A stretch of DNA of 64,000 nt from Gordonia sp. ABSL11-1 (GTDB taxonomy: Bacteria; Actinomycetota; Actinomycetes; Mycobacteriales; Mycobacteriaceae). Every line of letters starts with the position of its first letter. The first letter of the stretch is position 1. The translations under genes were made by a program, and so were the position numbers. The DNA is taken from contig NZ_JASXSI010000007.1 in NCBI RefSeq assembly GCF_030315685.1, positions 124,001 to 188,000 on the forward strand. Direction: 5' to 3'. The notes beneath the pieces are model-generated. The model was not told the origin of the DNA, made no database searches, and saw only the letters and a list, made by a program, of their open reading frames with translations. Shown here one piece after another: positions 1 through 8,699 of the stretch.

Positions 1-4
1 ACGA

Positions 5-565
5 TCACGCGTGACCGAGTTCCTCATCGGTGAGTTCCTCGAGCGAGGGGTGCAGGTCGGTGGAGCCTGCGTCACCGCCGCGCAGCAGTTCCTCGGGGAA
101 CGCGAACTTGCGCAGTGCCCAGAAGCGGAACGCCATCTGCAGCAGGTTGCCGATCAGGAACCCGAGGACGAAGTCGATGACGACCAGCTCGGTCACCGTG
201 AGGTTGCTGCGGAGGTCGAAGACGTTGTTGGCGACCCACAGAGGCGCGGCGGCCAGGATGACGCCGACGCCGCTGATCACGAAGAACAGCATCGCCTCGT
301 GATGGCGTTCGCGTCCGCCGCGGTTCTTGAACGCCCACTCCCGATTGAGGACGTAGCTCAGGATGGTCGCGAATGTGCCGGAGATCACCCGCGCGACGAC
401 CGGTTTGGACTCGAGGACCGTGAAGGTGAGGAGGTAGAAGATGGCCAGGTCGAAGACGAATGTGGTTCCGCCGACGAGGCCGAACTTGATCAACTCGTGG
501 TGCTGCATGAGGAGCCGACGAACCGGCTCGGGCAGTCGAGCGACCAGCTCGTCGATGAAGGGCAC
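5..565 (-). CDS. GtrA-family membrane protein
   Basis: A protein of 186 residues with four hydrophobic segments (about residues 30-52, 62-80, 100-122 and 132-160) in the GtrA arrangement. GtrA-family proteins are thought to move or hold polyprenyl-linked sugars for wall glycosylation; the substrate here cannot be read from sequence. The open frame continues upstream to 1504, antisense to purK, but that part is basic low-complexity sequence typical of shadow frames. I placed the start at the GTG at 565 because a TACACT -10 lies 8 nt upstream, which suggests a leaderless mRNA. It is divergent from purK, and the same pair is adjacent in M. tuberculosis (Rv3277/Rv3276c, from memory). The C-terminal 25 residues are acidic and probably cytosolic. 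Confidence 0.85.
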   Translation of the reverse strand: MPFIDELVARLPEPVRRLLMQHHELIKFGLVGGTTFVFDLAIFYLLTFTVLESKPVVARVISGTFATILSYVLNREWAFKNRGGRERHHEAMLFFVISGVGVILAAAPLWVANNVFDLRSNLTVTELVVIDFVLGFLIGNLLQMAFRFWALRKFAFPEELLRGGDAGSTDLHPSLEELTDEELGHA

Positions 566-573
566 AAGGTCCG

Positions 574-579
574 AGTGTA
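574..579 (-). promoter_or_regulatory. -10 element of the GtrA gene
   Basis: TACACT on the minus strand ends 8 nt before the GTG at 565. This spacing would put the transcription start at or next to the start codon, giving a leaderless mRNA. Confidence 0.45.
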
Positions 580-652
580 CGAAACAAAATCGGCGCGTGA
601 CTTCTCCGGGCGGTCCTGCGAATGATGTCGGCTTCGTGCCACGATGTGTCGC

Positions 653-1861
653 GTGACTTCTCGCATGCCCACCGTGACGATGATCGGTGGTGGTCAGCTC
701 GCCCGGATGACCCATCAGGCGGCCATCGCGCTCGGGCAGTGTCTCCGGGTCCTGGCGGCCGGCGACACCGACCCCGCGGCGCAGGTCAGCGCCGACGTGG
801 TGCTCGGCTCCCACGACGACCTGTCGGATCTTCGACGTGCCGCGGAGGGGTCCACCGCGCTGACGTTCGACCACGAGGGCGTGCCGCTGGAGCACCTGCA
901 GGCGCTGGAGGCGGACGGGGTGGCGGTCCGGCCGCCGTCGAAGGCTTTGCACTTCGCCCAGGACAAACTCGCGATGCGCGGCAGGGTCACCGAGCTGGGG
1001 TTGCCCGCGCCGGATTTCGCCGATTTGACCGATGAGCGCGAGCAGGCCCGTGAGCGACTGATCGCGTTCGGCGAGCGGAACGGGTGGTCGATCGTCCTCA
1101 AGGCGATCCGTGGCGGCTACGACGGTCGCGGTGTGTGGCTGCTCGACGACCGCTACGACGCGCTGGCGGTGTTCGACGCGCAGCACGGCAACGGTGTCGG
1201 ACTGATCGCCGAGCAGAAGGTCGCGATGGCGCGGGAGCTGTCGGCGATGGTGGCCCGCTCGCCGTTCGGCCAGGGTGCGGCGTGGCCCGTGGTGGAGACC
1301 GTGCAACGCAAGGGGCAATGTGCGGTCGTCATCGCGCCTGCCCCCGGTCTGTCCGACGATGTCGCCGAGCAGGCTCAGCAGATGGCGCTGCGCCTGGCGT
1401 CGGCACTCGGTGTCGTCGGCGTGATGGCGATGGAGTTGTTCGAGACCACCGAGGGCGACCTGTTGGTCAATGAGCTCGCCATGCGGCCGCACAACAGCGG
1501 GCACTGGACCATGGACGGTGCGGTCACCTCACAGTTCGAGCAGCATCTCCGCGCGGTGCTCGATTACCCGCTCGGCGACACCGCGGCCCGGACGGCGGTG
1601 ACGGTCATGGCCAACATCCTCGGCGCCGACGAGGCGCCGACGATGTCGATGGATGAGCGGCTGCACCACCTGATGGCCCGCATGCCCGATGCCAAGGTGC
1701 ATCTGTACGGTAAGGGCGAGCGTCCCGATCGCAAGATCGGTCACGTCAACATTGTTGGTACCGACAAGGATTCGGTTGCCGAGGTCCGCGAGCGCGCCGA
1801 GCGGGCCGCGCACTGGATGTCGCATGCCGAATGGACCGATGGATGGGATCCGCACTCATGA
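653..1861 (+). CDS. purK: N5-carboxyaminoimidazole ribonucleotide synthase
   Basis: PurK carries out the ATP- and bicarbonate-dependent carboxylation of aminoimidazole ribonucleotide in de novo purine synthesis. About 402 residues. The N-terminus has the glycine-rich GGGQLARM motif, followed by an ATP-grasp fold; the late signature [13 protein letters not shown] is characteristic of PurK. The start is uncertain: ATG at 644, GTG at 653 and ATG at 665 are all in frame and none has a Shine-Dalgarno; GTG 653 has a weak CACGAT -10 7 nt upstream, as in a leaderless mRNA. Its TGA overlaps the ATG of purE (ATGA), so the two consecutive pathway steps are translationally coupled. Confidence 0.96.
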   Translation: MTSRMPTVTMIGGGQLARMTHQAAIALGQCLRVLAAGDTDPAAQVSADVVLGSHDDLSDLRRAAEGSTALTFDHEGVPLEHLQALEADGVAVRPPSKALHFAQDKLAMRGRVTELGLPAPDFADLTDEREQARERLIAFGERNGWSIVLKAIRGGYDGRGVWLLDDRYDALAVFDAQHGNGVGLIAEQKVAMARELSAMVARSPFGQGAAWPVVETVQRKGQCAVVIAPAPGLSDDVAEQAQQMALRLASALGVVGVMAMELFETTEGDLLVNELAMRPHNSGHWTMDGAVTSQFEQHLRAVLDYPLGDTAARTAVTVMANILGADEAPTMSMDERLHHLMARMPDAKVHLYGKGERPDRKIGHVNIVGTDKDSVAEVRERAERAAHWMSHAEWTDGWDPHS

Positions 1862-2490
1862 CCGACACACCCGACCCCGTTTCGCCGGACGCGACCCGCG
1901 AGGGCGCACCGTCGCCGGACGTGGCCGCCACGCAGGACACGCGCGCACCCGGGACCGAGGAGCCGGCCACGCCTGCGCCCGAGCCGACCCGGCCACGCGT
2001 CGGGCTGATCATGGGCAGCGATTCCGACTGGCCGACAATGGAAGCCGCCGCCGAGGCACTTGCCGAGTTCGAGGTGCCGTTCGAGGTGGGCGTGGTGTCG
2101 GCGCACCGGACCCCGCAGCGCATGCTCGACTACGCGTCGGGTGCCGCGGACCGCGGGATCTCCGTCATCATCGCCGGTGCCGGCGGCGCGGCGCACCTGC
2201 CGGGCATGGTGGCGTCGGCGACGCCGCTGCCGGTGATCGGTGTCCCGGTGCAACTGCGGACGCTCGACGGGCTCGACTCACTCCTCTCGATCGTCCAGAT
2301 GCCGGCCGGTGTCCCGGTCGCGACGGTCTCCATCGGCGGTGCCCGCAACGCCGGGTTGCTCGCCGTACGGATCCTCGCGTCGTCAGACGCCGGATTGCGT
2401 TCGCGCATGGTCGATTTCCAGCGCGGCCTGGAAGAGATGGTGCTGGACAAGGATGAGGCGTTGCGCAGGCGGCTACTCGGGGAGGAGTAG
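1858..2490 (+). CDS. purE: N5-carboxyaminoimidazole ribonucleotide mutase
   Basis: Class I PurE converts N5-CAIR, the product of PurK, to CAIR. It is 210 residues long; a non-conserved acidic, proline- and alanine-rich tail of about 45 residues precedes the catalytic core. The core shows GSDSDWPTM, then SAHRTP and [11 protein letters not shown], the substrate-binding signatures of the family. The ATG at 1858 shares bases with the purK stop codon. An upstream in-frame ATG at 1831 lies inside purK and was rejected. The long N-terminal tail is common in actinobacterial PurE and is probably disordered. Confidence 0.96.
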   Translation: MTDTPDPVSPDATREGAPSPDVAATQDTRAPGTEEPATPAPEPTRPRVGLIMGSDSDWPTMEAAAEALAEFEVPFEVGVVSAHRTPQRMLDYASGAADRGISVIIAGAGGAAHLPGMVASATPLPVIGVPVQLRTLDGLDSLLSIVQMPAGVPVATVSIGGARNAGLLAVRILASSDAGLRSRMVDFQRGLEEMVLDKDEALRRRLLGEE

Positions 2491-2520
2491 CCCGCGCTCA
2501 GAACGGTGGCCCGATACAAC

Positions 2521-2577
2521 TGCGGTCCTGGAGCCCGTCGCCGACAACGGTTGTCGCGCCCGGCGTCCAGGACTGCA
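2521..2577. terminator. Nested stem-loops between convergent purE and hydrolase genes
   Basis: Twelve-base arms at 2521-2532 (TGCGGTCCTGGA) and 2566-2577 (TCCAGGACTGCA) pair with one G-T wobble. Inside them is a second hairpin at 2542-2556 (CGACAA/TTGTCG). It sits between two convergent genes and could end transcription from both sides. There is no T-run, so it is not a classic intrinsic terminator. Confidence 0.5.
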
Positions 2578-2619
2578 CCTGTATATGGCCCCGGAACGTG
2601 GCTTGCGCCGTCGCCCCCG

Positions 2620-3447
2620 TCATCCCGCCGCCGTCACCAACTTCTCCACGAAGAAGTCCAGCACCCGCTCGCGAGTGTCGTGGGTCGGCTGCCCCGGCTC
2701 GTCGATCAGATCCTCGGTCAGAACCGAATGAGGCGTCGGGAGAAGCGAATCGGGATTGGCGGCCGAGTCGGGGAGTTCGACGGCGATGAATGCGTCCCCG
2801 AGTTGCTCGCGAAGGTGATCGAATCGGTTTCCCGGCGACAACCGGTCGCCCTCGAACCGCAGACCCATGACCTGCAGCCCTGCAGCACAACGGGATCGGA
2901 CCCGAGCGAGGTCCGCCGCGCTGAGATCGATCTTGCGGTTGCGTGACGGGATGATGCCGAACGGCAACGACGGCTGCGACAGCACCGGCGCCAGCAACCT
3001 GTCATCGATGGCCATCGCGAGCGCGAATCCGCCGGTGAAACACATGCCGACCGCACCGACACCCGGGCCCCCGCACCGTTCGTGCTCCTCGGCGGCGAGT
3101 CCGCGCAGCCAGTCGGCGATCGGTGAGGTCTTGCCGGTGGCGAGCACCGTGAACTCACGGCTGATGCATGCCCTCGCGATCGTGCCGACCATGTTCTGTA
3201 CGGCCCCGATCCGGCCGAGATTGGACGGGTGCGGGTCGCGACCGTCGACGCCGAACAGTGACGGCATCACCGCGGTGAGTCCGCGCGCCGCGACCTTGCG
3301 GGCGAAATCGGCGACCTTCGGACTGATCCCGGGCATTTCGGCGATCACGATGACCGCCGGGCCGCTGCCCTGCGAGTACACGCGCCGGGTGGTACTGCCG
3401 ATCGTCACGTCGCGGACGGTGAAGTCATCGAGTGCATCGTCTGCCAT
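2620..3447 (-). CDS. Dienelactone hydrolase family protein
   Basis: An alpha/beta-hydrolase of 275 residues in the dienelactone hydrolase family. The nucleophile elbow is GMCFTGG, with cysteine as the expected nucleophile, as in classic dienelactone hydrolases. A beta-strand VIVIAEMPG near residue 35 supplies the oxyanion region. The exact substrate is unknown; members hydrolyse lactones or esters from aromatic catabolism and some act on other small esters. It is convergent with purE. The next gene upstream on the same strand (stop at 3461) ends just after this gene's start, so the two are probably co-transcribed, with the F420-type reductase first. Confidence 0.85.
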   Translation of the reverse strand: MADDALDDFTVRDVTIGSTTRRVYSQGSGPAVIVIAEMPGISPKVADFARKVAARGLTAVMPSLFGVDGRDPHPSNLGRIGAVQNMVGTIARACISREFTVLATGKTSPIADWLRGLAAEEHERCGGPGVGAVGMCFTGGFALAMAIDDRLLAPVLSQPSLPFGIIPSRNRKIDLSAADLARVRSRCAAGLQVMGLRFEGDRLSPGNRFDHLREQLGDAFIAVELPDSAANPDSLLPTPHSVLTEDLIDEPGQPTHDTRERVLDFFVEKLVTAAG

Positions 3448-3460
3448 GTGTCGTCCTGCC

Positions 3461-3835
3461 TCAGCCGTCGACGATCGTCCCGGTCAGCACCGAGTCGAAG
3501 AATCGTGCCGGAATCCGGGCCCCCTTGGCCACGTCGGGCGAGTCGGACGGGATGATCCGTGGCCGAACCACCCTGCTGTGGCGCGACTTCCGCGTGATCC
3601 CGAACTCGCCGGCGGCCTGCACGTTGCGTACCCAGTCGGTCTCGCGGCCGTAGGTGAGGACGATCGACAACTGATCACCGTCGACCCAGGCCAGGACCGG
3701 GATGGTGTACCGCTTGCCGGACTTGCGTCCGACGTGTTCGATCATGGCCCAGGGAGCCAGTTTCGGTGCCCACTGACGCTGGATCGGGTTGGTGACGACC
3801 TTGTTGACACGCGCGACGGTCTTGGGAATCCTCAT
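3461..3835 (-). CDS. Deazaflavin-dependent nitroreductase-like protein
   Basis: A protein of 124 residues with the hallmarks of the split-beta-barrel family that uses F420H2 (relatives of M. tuberculosis Ddn). The conserved stretch begins with a basic GRKSGKRYTIPV segment, then a strand with VLTYGRETDWVRN, the typical cofactor-phosphate and substrate loop. Such enzymes reduce quinones, nitro compounds or unsaturated lipids. The ATG at 3835 was chosen because the protein then starts at the usual family position; the longer open frame upstream is antisense shadow. It ends 13 nt before the hydrolase start. Confidence 0.85.
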   Translation of the reverse strand: MRIPKTVARVNKVVTNPIQRQWAPKLAPWAMIEHVGRKSGKRYTIPVLAWVDGDQLSIVLTYGRETDWVRNVQAAGEFGITRKSRHSRVVRPRIIPSDSPDVAKGARIPARFFDSVLTGTIVDG

Positions 3836-3894
3836 GGGTACGAGGATGCCGCACGGGGCCTGATCATGGGAGGGCTCGCGGTGGTGGATTCGAC

Positions 3895-4620
3895 TCAACG
3901 CAGGACGACATCGGCGCGCTCCGTCTGTGCACGTGCCTCGAGCCGATCCGGGTCGGGATGGGCCACAGTGACCAGCGATGCCCCGCTGACCAGCGGGGCC
4001 AGCACGGTTGCGGTGATCTGATCGGCCGTACGCCACGGCCGTGCCGTCAGAACACGTGCGCCGGGGCCGATGCCGTCGGACGACGCGGCCGAGCGCGCGG
4101 CGGTGAGGACATCCTCGGTGGTCAGCTCGTCGAGCACCGGTCCGCTGACCACGGGACGTGACGTGTACTGATCTCCGTGCACTCGCACGGCGGTTGCGAA
4201 ATCCGTGACGCCGAGCGGCAGATCGCGGACTCCCATCGCGAACGGATCGAGCGAGGCGACCAGCAGCTCGTCGACGTCGTCGTACTTGTCGATCTCCGCG
4301 GCGGACGTGACGGCCGCGCCGAGCATCCCCTGGCCGCTGTCGGCACGGCTGGGCAACAGGACGTGTGTCCCCGCCCACCAGGCACCGAGCATGATCGCCG
4401 CCGTCTGCCAGTGCTCCGGCAGGTCGATGAGCACCTCGTCGCCGGGCCGGAGTCCGAGCTCGTCGACGAAGAAGTTCGCCGACTTGGCCGCCCAGTTGCC
4501 CAGTGTGGCCGCCGACAGCTCGGTGCGCTCGCCCGAGACGTCGTCGTAGAACGTCAGGAGCGGCTGGGACCAGTCGGCGACGGCGTCGAACACGACCGCG
4601 GTGACGGTGGGGCCGGCCAT
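3895..4620 (-). CDS. TIGR03089 family protein (adenylation-domain-like)
   Basis: A protein of 241 residues resembling the N-terminal part of an AMP-binding enzyme, as in the actinobacterial TIGR03089 family. It has the GDEVLIDLPEHW and GAWWAGTHVLLPS segments typical of acyl-adenylating enzymes, but it is too short to have the ATP-binding core and C-terminal lid, so it is probably not a complete ligase. Its ATG at 4620 overlaps the TGA of the LCP gene, so the two are translationally coupled. The M. tuberculosis counterparts Rv3267/Rv3268 are also adjacent (from memory). The role is unknown; the coupling suggests it works with the LCP protein in envelope assembly. Confidence 0.8.
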   Translation of the reverse strand: MAGPTVTAVVFDAVADWSQPLLTFYDDVSGERTELSAATLGNWAAKSANFFVDELGLRPGDEVLIDLPEHWQTAAIMLGAWWAGTHVLLPSRADSGQGMLGAAVTSAAEIDKYDDVDELLVASLDPFAMGVRDLPLGVTDFATAVRVHGDQYTSRPVVSGPVLDELTTEDVLTAARSAASSDGIGPGARVLTARPWRTADQITATVLAPLVSGASLVTVAHPDPDRLEARAQTERADVVLR

Positions 4621-6641
4621 CAGTTCACGCACGTCGGATCGTCGGTGCCTGCCGTGATCGGCGGGCGGTTGTTGCCGACACGCTCGCTGGCCGGTGTGTT
4701 GTCGACCTGGGTGCCTGTGTCGACGATCGAGCCGGGACCCGCATAGGTGTTGGTGAGCACAGCTTTCAGTCGCTTGTCGGGCAGCGACGAGTCGACCCGC
4801 ACCTCGGCGCCGCCGAGATCCTTGGCCAGCTGACGCGCACCGTCGTCGTCGGAGTGGGTGTACACCACCGAGTTCCGGTCGTCGGCCTTGCCGCTCGCCG
4901 TCTTGCCGGCCTGGAAACCCTTGTTGGTCAGGATGTTCGCGACATTCGACGCGAGGCCGTCGATCGTCCCAGCGTTCACGACGTCCACCGTGTAGTCACC
5001 ACGTTCCACCGCCTCCGGATTCTTCTTGCTGTTCAACAGATTGTCGGTGAACGAGTGGACCTGTTTCGGGTCGACCTCGACGACGCTCTGCTGACCGTCC
5101 TCGCTCCAGCCCTGTTCGGTGACGACGGGGATCGTCGCGAACTTCACCCGCCCGCCGCTGAGGTCCTTCAGTTGCTCGGCGAACTTGATCACATCCCAGT
5201 TGTCGTCGATGACGACCGAGCGGGACACGGCCCGTTGCAGTTCGGACAGTTTTCCGGGATCGGCGAGGAGGTCCGCGGACAGCATCTTCTGGGTGAGCGA
5301 GGCCATGAACACCTGCTGCCGGGTGATCCGGTCCAGATCGCCGCGGGGGAGTCCGTGGCGCTGGCGCACGAAGCTCAACGCCTTCGGGCCGTTGAGGGTC
5401 TGCTGACCCCGCTTGAACCGTGCACCCGAATACGGTTCGCGCACCGGTTCCTTCAGGCAGACGTCGACACCGCCGACGGCGTTGGTCAGCAGCACGAACC
5501 CGAGCAGCCCGACCTCAGCGTAATGGTCGACCTTGACGCCGGTGAGGTCGGCGACGGTGTCGATCAATGCGCGACGTCCGGCCTGCGTGCCGTCCTTCTC
5601 CGCCTTCTTCTCGTCGGCACCCGATTCCACCTCGCGCTCACGGACGCCTTCCTTGGTGGTGCCGTACGCGGCATTGATCTTCGACATCCCGATCCCGGGC
5701 ACGTCGACGTAGGAGTCACGCGGGATCGAGATCGCGGTCGCCGACGACCCGTCGTTGGGGATACGGATCAACAGGATCGTGTCGGTGTTGGTGGCGACCT
5801 CGTCGCCCGAGCGCAGCAGCTTGAGTTCCTGCGGCGACAACGGGTTTCCCTTGGCGTCGGTACGTGAGTCGGTACCGACCAGCAGGATGTCGACCGCGCC
5901 GTCGTTCGCGCCGCCGAGTTCGAGTCCGCCGAGCTGGGTGATGTTGGAGTTCAGATTCTTGACGTTGTTCCAGGCATATCCGGTGCACAGGAGCACGGCG
6001 ACGGACAAGAACGCGACCAGTCCGCGGCCGATCCCGGCGCGGCTGGCCTTCGGTCGTCGACCCAGACGGCCCGCGAGCCCGGCCTGTGCGGTCGATCTCA
6101 CCGCGGTGTCGGGTGACGGCGCGGCGGGTGAGCCGCCGCCGGCTGCGGTGGGCCGCGCCGACCCACGCCTGCGCCCGGGGCCGGTGGCCTTCGGACCGCG
6201 GGGACGCATGGCCGCAGCCGTGCCGGTCTCATCCCGGGTGGATCGACGGCGCCGACGAGGACTGCCGTCGCCGGTGTGGATCTCACCGGACGAGCGGCGG
6301 CCGAGATCCGGTGCGTCGGTCGGAGGACGTCGACGCGGCTGCTGGGCGCGACCCTGCTGTGCACGACCCGATTCGCGGCGCGGTCCGGACTGCTCGGGTC
6401 GTCCGGTCCGCTCTGCGGGACCCTGCTGGTCGCGGGGCACGCGGCGTCGGCTGGGGGAGGGATCGCCGGCCGGGCGCGGACCGGCATCCGGCGGTCGGCG
6501 GCGACGACGGGGCGGTGGATCGACCGGCTGTCCCTCGGCGCGGCGTCGGGGATCGGATCGCTCGCGCGGCTGCGGGGTCGGCTCGTCCGGACGTGCGCGG
6601 CCACCGGGGCGCCGACGTGCACCATCGGGTCGAGACTCCAC
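4620..6641 (-). CDS. LCP (LytR-CpsA-Psr) family cell-wall ligase
   Basis: LCP enzymes transfer polymers from polyprenyl phosphate to peptidoglycan; in mycolata they attach arabinogalactan. The protein is about 673 residues: a cytosolic Arg/Pro-rich disordered region of roughly 200 residues, one transmembrane helix (VAFLSVAVLLCTGYAW), the LCP domain with LLVGTDSR, SIPRDSYVDVPG and LSFVRQRHGLPRGDLDR (Arg and Asp residues that bind the pyrophosphate), and a C-terminal LytR_C domain. I chose the GTG at 6641 because AAAGGA lies about 10 nt upstream; the frame runs on to 7190 but would then overlap rmlD. It is divergent from rmlD, so wall polymer ligation sits next to linker-sugar synthesis. Confidence 0.9.
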   Translation of the reverse strand: MESRPDGARRRPGGRARPDEPTPQPRERSDPRRRAEGQPVDPPPRRRRRPPDAGPRPAGDPSPSRRRVPRDQQGPAERTGRPEQSGPRRESGRAQQGRAQQPRRRPPTDAPDLGRRSSGEIHTGDGSPRRRRRSTRDETGTAAAMRPRGPKATGPGRRRGSARPTAAGGGSPAAPSPDTAVRSTAQAGLAGRLGRRPKASRAGIGRGLVAFLSVAVLLCTGYAWNNVKNLNSNITQLGGLELGGANDGAVDILLVGTDSRTDAKGNPLSPQELKLLRSGDEVATNTDTILLIRIPNDGSSATAISIPRDSYVDVPGIGMSKINAAYGTTKEGVREREVESGADEKKAEKDGTQAGRRALIDTVADLTGVKVDHYAEVGLLGFVLLTNAVGGVDVCLKEPVREPYSGARFKRGQQTLNGPKALSFVRQRHGLPRGDLDRITRQQVFMASLTQKMLSADLLADPGKLSELQRAVSRSVVIDDNWDVIKFAEQLKDLSGGRVKFATIPVVTEQGWSEDGQQSVVEVDPKQVHSFTDNLLNSKKNPEAVERGDYTVDVVNAGTIDGLASNVANILTNKGFQAGKTASGKADDRNSVVYTHSDDDGARQLAKDLGGAEVRVDSSLPDKRLKAVLTNTYAGPGSIVDTGTQVDNTPASERVGNNRPPITAGTDDPTCVN

Positions 6642-6882
6642 GGGCGGGTCAGTCCTTTGCGTCCAGGTCAACTCCGGCCGCGGCCCAGCGCCGCTGTTAC
6701 TCGTGAGAGCAACGAGATCCGTGGTGTTGACGTGTCGGATGTTGCTGTGCTGACGCAAGGCTACTGAAGTGAAGAACGAAATCGAGAACGCAACGCCGAT
6801 GCACGCGACCGAGATCGACATCACCACTCGGCACACCGCGGTGATCCACCACCATTCGGCGGAGTACGGCACGATGTGACGC

Positions 6883-7806
6883 ATGAGTCCGACCATGTAC
6901 ATCGCCGGGGCAGGCGGGCAACTGGGCACCGCTCTGCGCGCGGTATCGGCCGCGAACGCCGACGTGCGTGCCCTGACCTCCGCCGACATCGACATCACCG
7001 ATGCATCGTCGGTGACGAGCGCCCTTGCCGGGCTCCGTGCCGACGATGTGGTGCTCAACTGTGCCGCCTTCACGAATGTGGATGGAGCGGAATCGGATCC
7101 GGACGGCGCATATGCGGTGAACCGGGACGGACCGGCGTACCTCGCTCGGTCGACCGCCGCCGCCGGTGCCTGGCTCATCCACGTGTCCACCGACTACGTC
7201 TTCGCCGGGGCGGCTGCCACCGACGCCGGCCCACGGCGGACCCGGCCGTACGAGCCCGATGACGTGACCGGCATCCCCGAGACCGTGTACGGGGCGTCGA
7301 AGCTCGCCGGGGAACGAGCGGTGCTGGACGCCGATCCGACCGCGACCGTGGTGCGCACCGCCTGGGTCTACACCGGCGGACCCGACAGCCCGGACTTCGT
7401 CGGCACCATGCGCCGCCTCGAGGCGCAGCGCGACGAACTGACCGTCGTCGACGACCAGACCGGTTCACCCACCTATGCCGTCGACCTCGCGGCGGCGCTG
7501 TGGGGCTTGGCGTCGGTCGGACGACGGGACCGGACCGCGGGTGCCGTCCTGCACGCGACCAACGAGGGCAGCGTCACCTGGCACACAGTCGCCCAGGCCG
7601 TGTTCGCCGAGATCGGTGCCGACCCGGGCCGGGTCCGGCCGTGCACCACCCACCAGTTCCCGCGCCCGGCGCCCCGACCTGCCTTTTCGGTCCTGTCGGG
7701 CCGATCGTGGGCCGACGCCGGCCTCACCCCGCTCCGCGACTGGCGCTCGGCGCTGCACGCGGCGATCGCGGATCCCGGACCGTCGTTGGATACCCTGACC
7801 CCGTGA
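6883..7806 (+). CDS. rmlD: dTDP-4-dehydrorhamnose reductase
   Basis: RmlD makes dTDP-L-rhamnose, the donor for the rhamnose in the arabinogalactan linker. The protein has 307 residues, a Rossmann GAGGQLG motif at the N-terminus, STDYVF, and the catalytic YGASK (Tyr-X3-Lys) of the extended SDR family. A weak CACGAT -10 lies 7 nt before the ATG, as at purK, so the mRNA may be leaderless. The stop overlaps the GTG of wbbL (GTGA), placing the donor synthesis gene and the rhamnosyltransferase in one coupled unit. Confidence 0.95.
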   Translation: MSPTMYIAGAGGQLGTALRAVSAANADVRALTSADIDITDASSVTSALAGLRADDVVLNCAAFTNVDGAESDPDGAYAVNRDGPAYLARSTAAAGAWLIHVSTDYVFAGAAATDAGPRRTRPYEPDDVTGIPETVYGASKLAGERAVLDADPTATVVRTAWVYTGGPDSPDFVGTMRRLEAQRDELTVVDDQTGSPTYAVDLAAALWGLASVGRRDRTAGAVLHATNEGSVTWHTVAQAVFAEIGADPGRVRPCTTHQFPRPAPRPAFSVLSGRSWADAGLTPLRDWRSALHAAIADPGPSLDTLTP

Positions 7807-8699
7807 CCGCTCAGCTGGCCGTCGTGACGGTGACCTATTCGTCGGGGAAGTACCTCACGGCATTCCTGCAGAGCCTCGAGAAGGCGACCGCGGCCGAGGT
7901 GCCGAGGGTGGTGATCGCGGACAACGGATCGACGGACGGTGCGCCCGAGGCGGCCGAACGTGACTTCGACAACGTGACCCTCGTCCGGACCGGCGGGAAC
8001 ATCGGCTACGGCGGCGGGATCAATCGTGCCGTCGCCGAGCTCGATCCGTCGATCGAGTTCGTCGCGGTGGCCAACCCCGACGTCGAATGGGGGCCCGGCT
8101 CGCTCGACGAATTGCTGGAGGCGGCGCGACGGTGGCCGCGGGCGGGCTCTTTGGGTCCGCTCATCCAGGAGCCCGACGGGTCGATCTATCCGTCCGCCCG
8201 CCGGGTGCCGGATCTGGTCTCCGGAATCGGACACGCCCTGTTCTCCACCGTCTGGAAGTCGAACCCGTGGACCGCCGCCTACCGTGCCGACAACGCCGCG
8301 CCCAGCGAGCGCCCGGTCGGCTGGCTGTCCGGATCGTGCCTGCTGGTGCGCCGCGACGCGTTCGACGCGGTCGACGGATTCGACTCGCGCTACTTCATGT
8401 ACATGGAGGACGTCGACCTCGGCGATCGCCTCGGCAAGGCGGGCTGGCTCAACGTCTACGTCCCGTCGTCGGAGATCGTGCACACCAAAGGTCATGCGGC
8501 AGGGCGGAATCCCGAGAAGATGTTGCCCGCACATCACCGCAGCGCCTATCAGTTCCAGGCGGATCGCCATCCTGGTGTGCTGCGCGCCCCCCTGCGCCTG
8601 GCGCTGCGCGTCGGTCTCGCACTTCGCTCACGGGTCGCGGTGATCGCGGCCCGACGTTCGTTCGATCGATCCCATGAGGAGGAAACCGGTGGCCAATGA
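7803..8699 (+). CDS. wbbL: dTDP-rhamnosyl transferase of the arabinogalactan linker
   Basis: A GT2-family glycosyltransferase of 298 residues, close to the length of M. tuberculosis WbbL. WbbL adds L-rhamnose to decaprenyl-PP-GlcNAc, the second step of linker-unit synthesis, on the cytosolic face of the membrane. Motifs: ADNGSTDG in the nucleotide-binding region, the metal-binding ANPDVEW, and the acceptor-side YMEDVDLGDRL with the catalytic acidic residue. The GTG at 7803 overlaps the rmlD stop. The gene overlaps manB by 11 nt, and the manB Shine-Dalgarno is inside its last codons. Confidence 0.94.
   Translation: MTAQLAVVTVTYSSGKYLTAFLQSLEKATAAEVPRVVIADNGSTDGAPEAAERDFDNVTLVRTGGNIGYGGGINRAVAELDPSIEFVAVANPDVEWGPGSLDELLEAARRWPRAGSLGPLIQEPDGSIYPSARRVPDLVSGIGHALFSTVWKSNPWTAAYRADNAAPSERPVGWLSGSCLLVRRDAFDAVDGFDSRYFMYMEDVDLGDRLGKAGWLNVYVPSSEIVHTKGHAAGRNPEKMLPAHHRSAYQFQADRHPGVLRAPLRLALRVGLALRSRVAVIAARRSFDRSHEEETGGQ

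Noticed and set aside
566..1504. N-terminal extension of the GtrA-like frame
   Set aside because: It runs antisense through purK and is not membrane-protein-like; the GTG at 565 has a -10 next to it.
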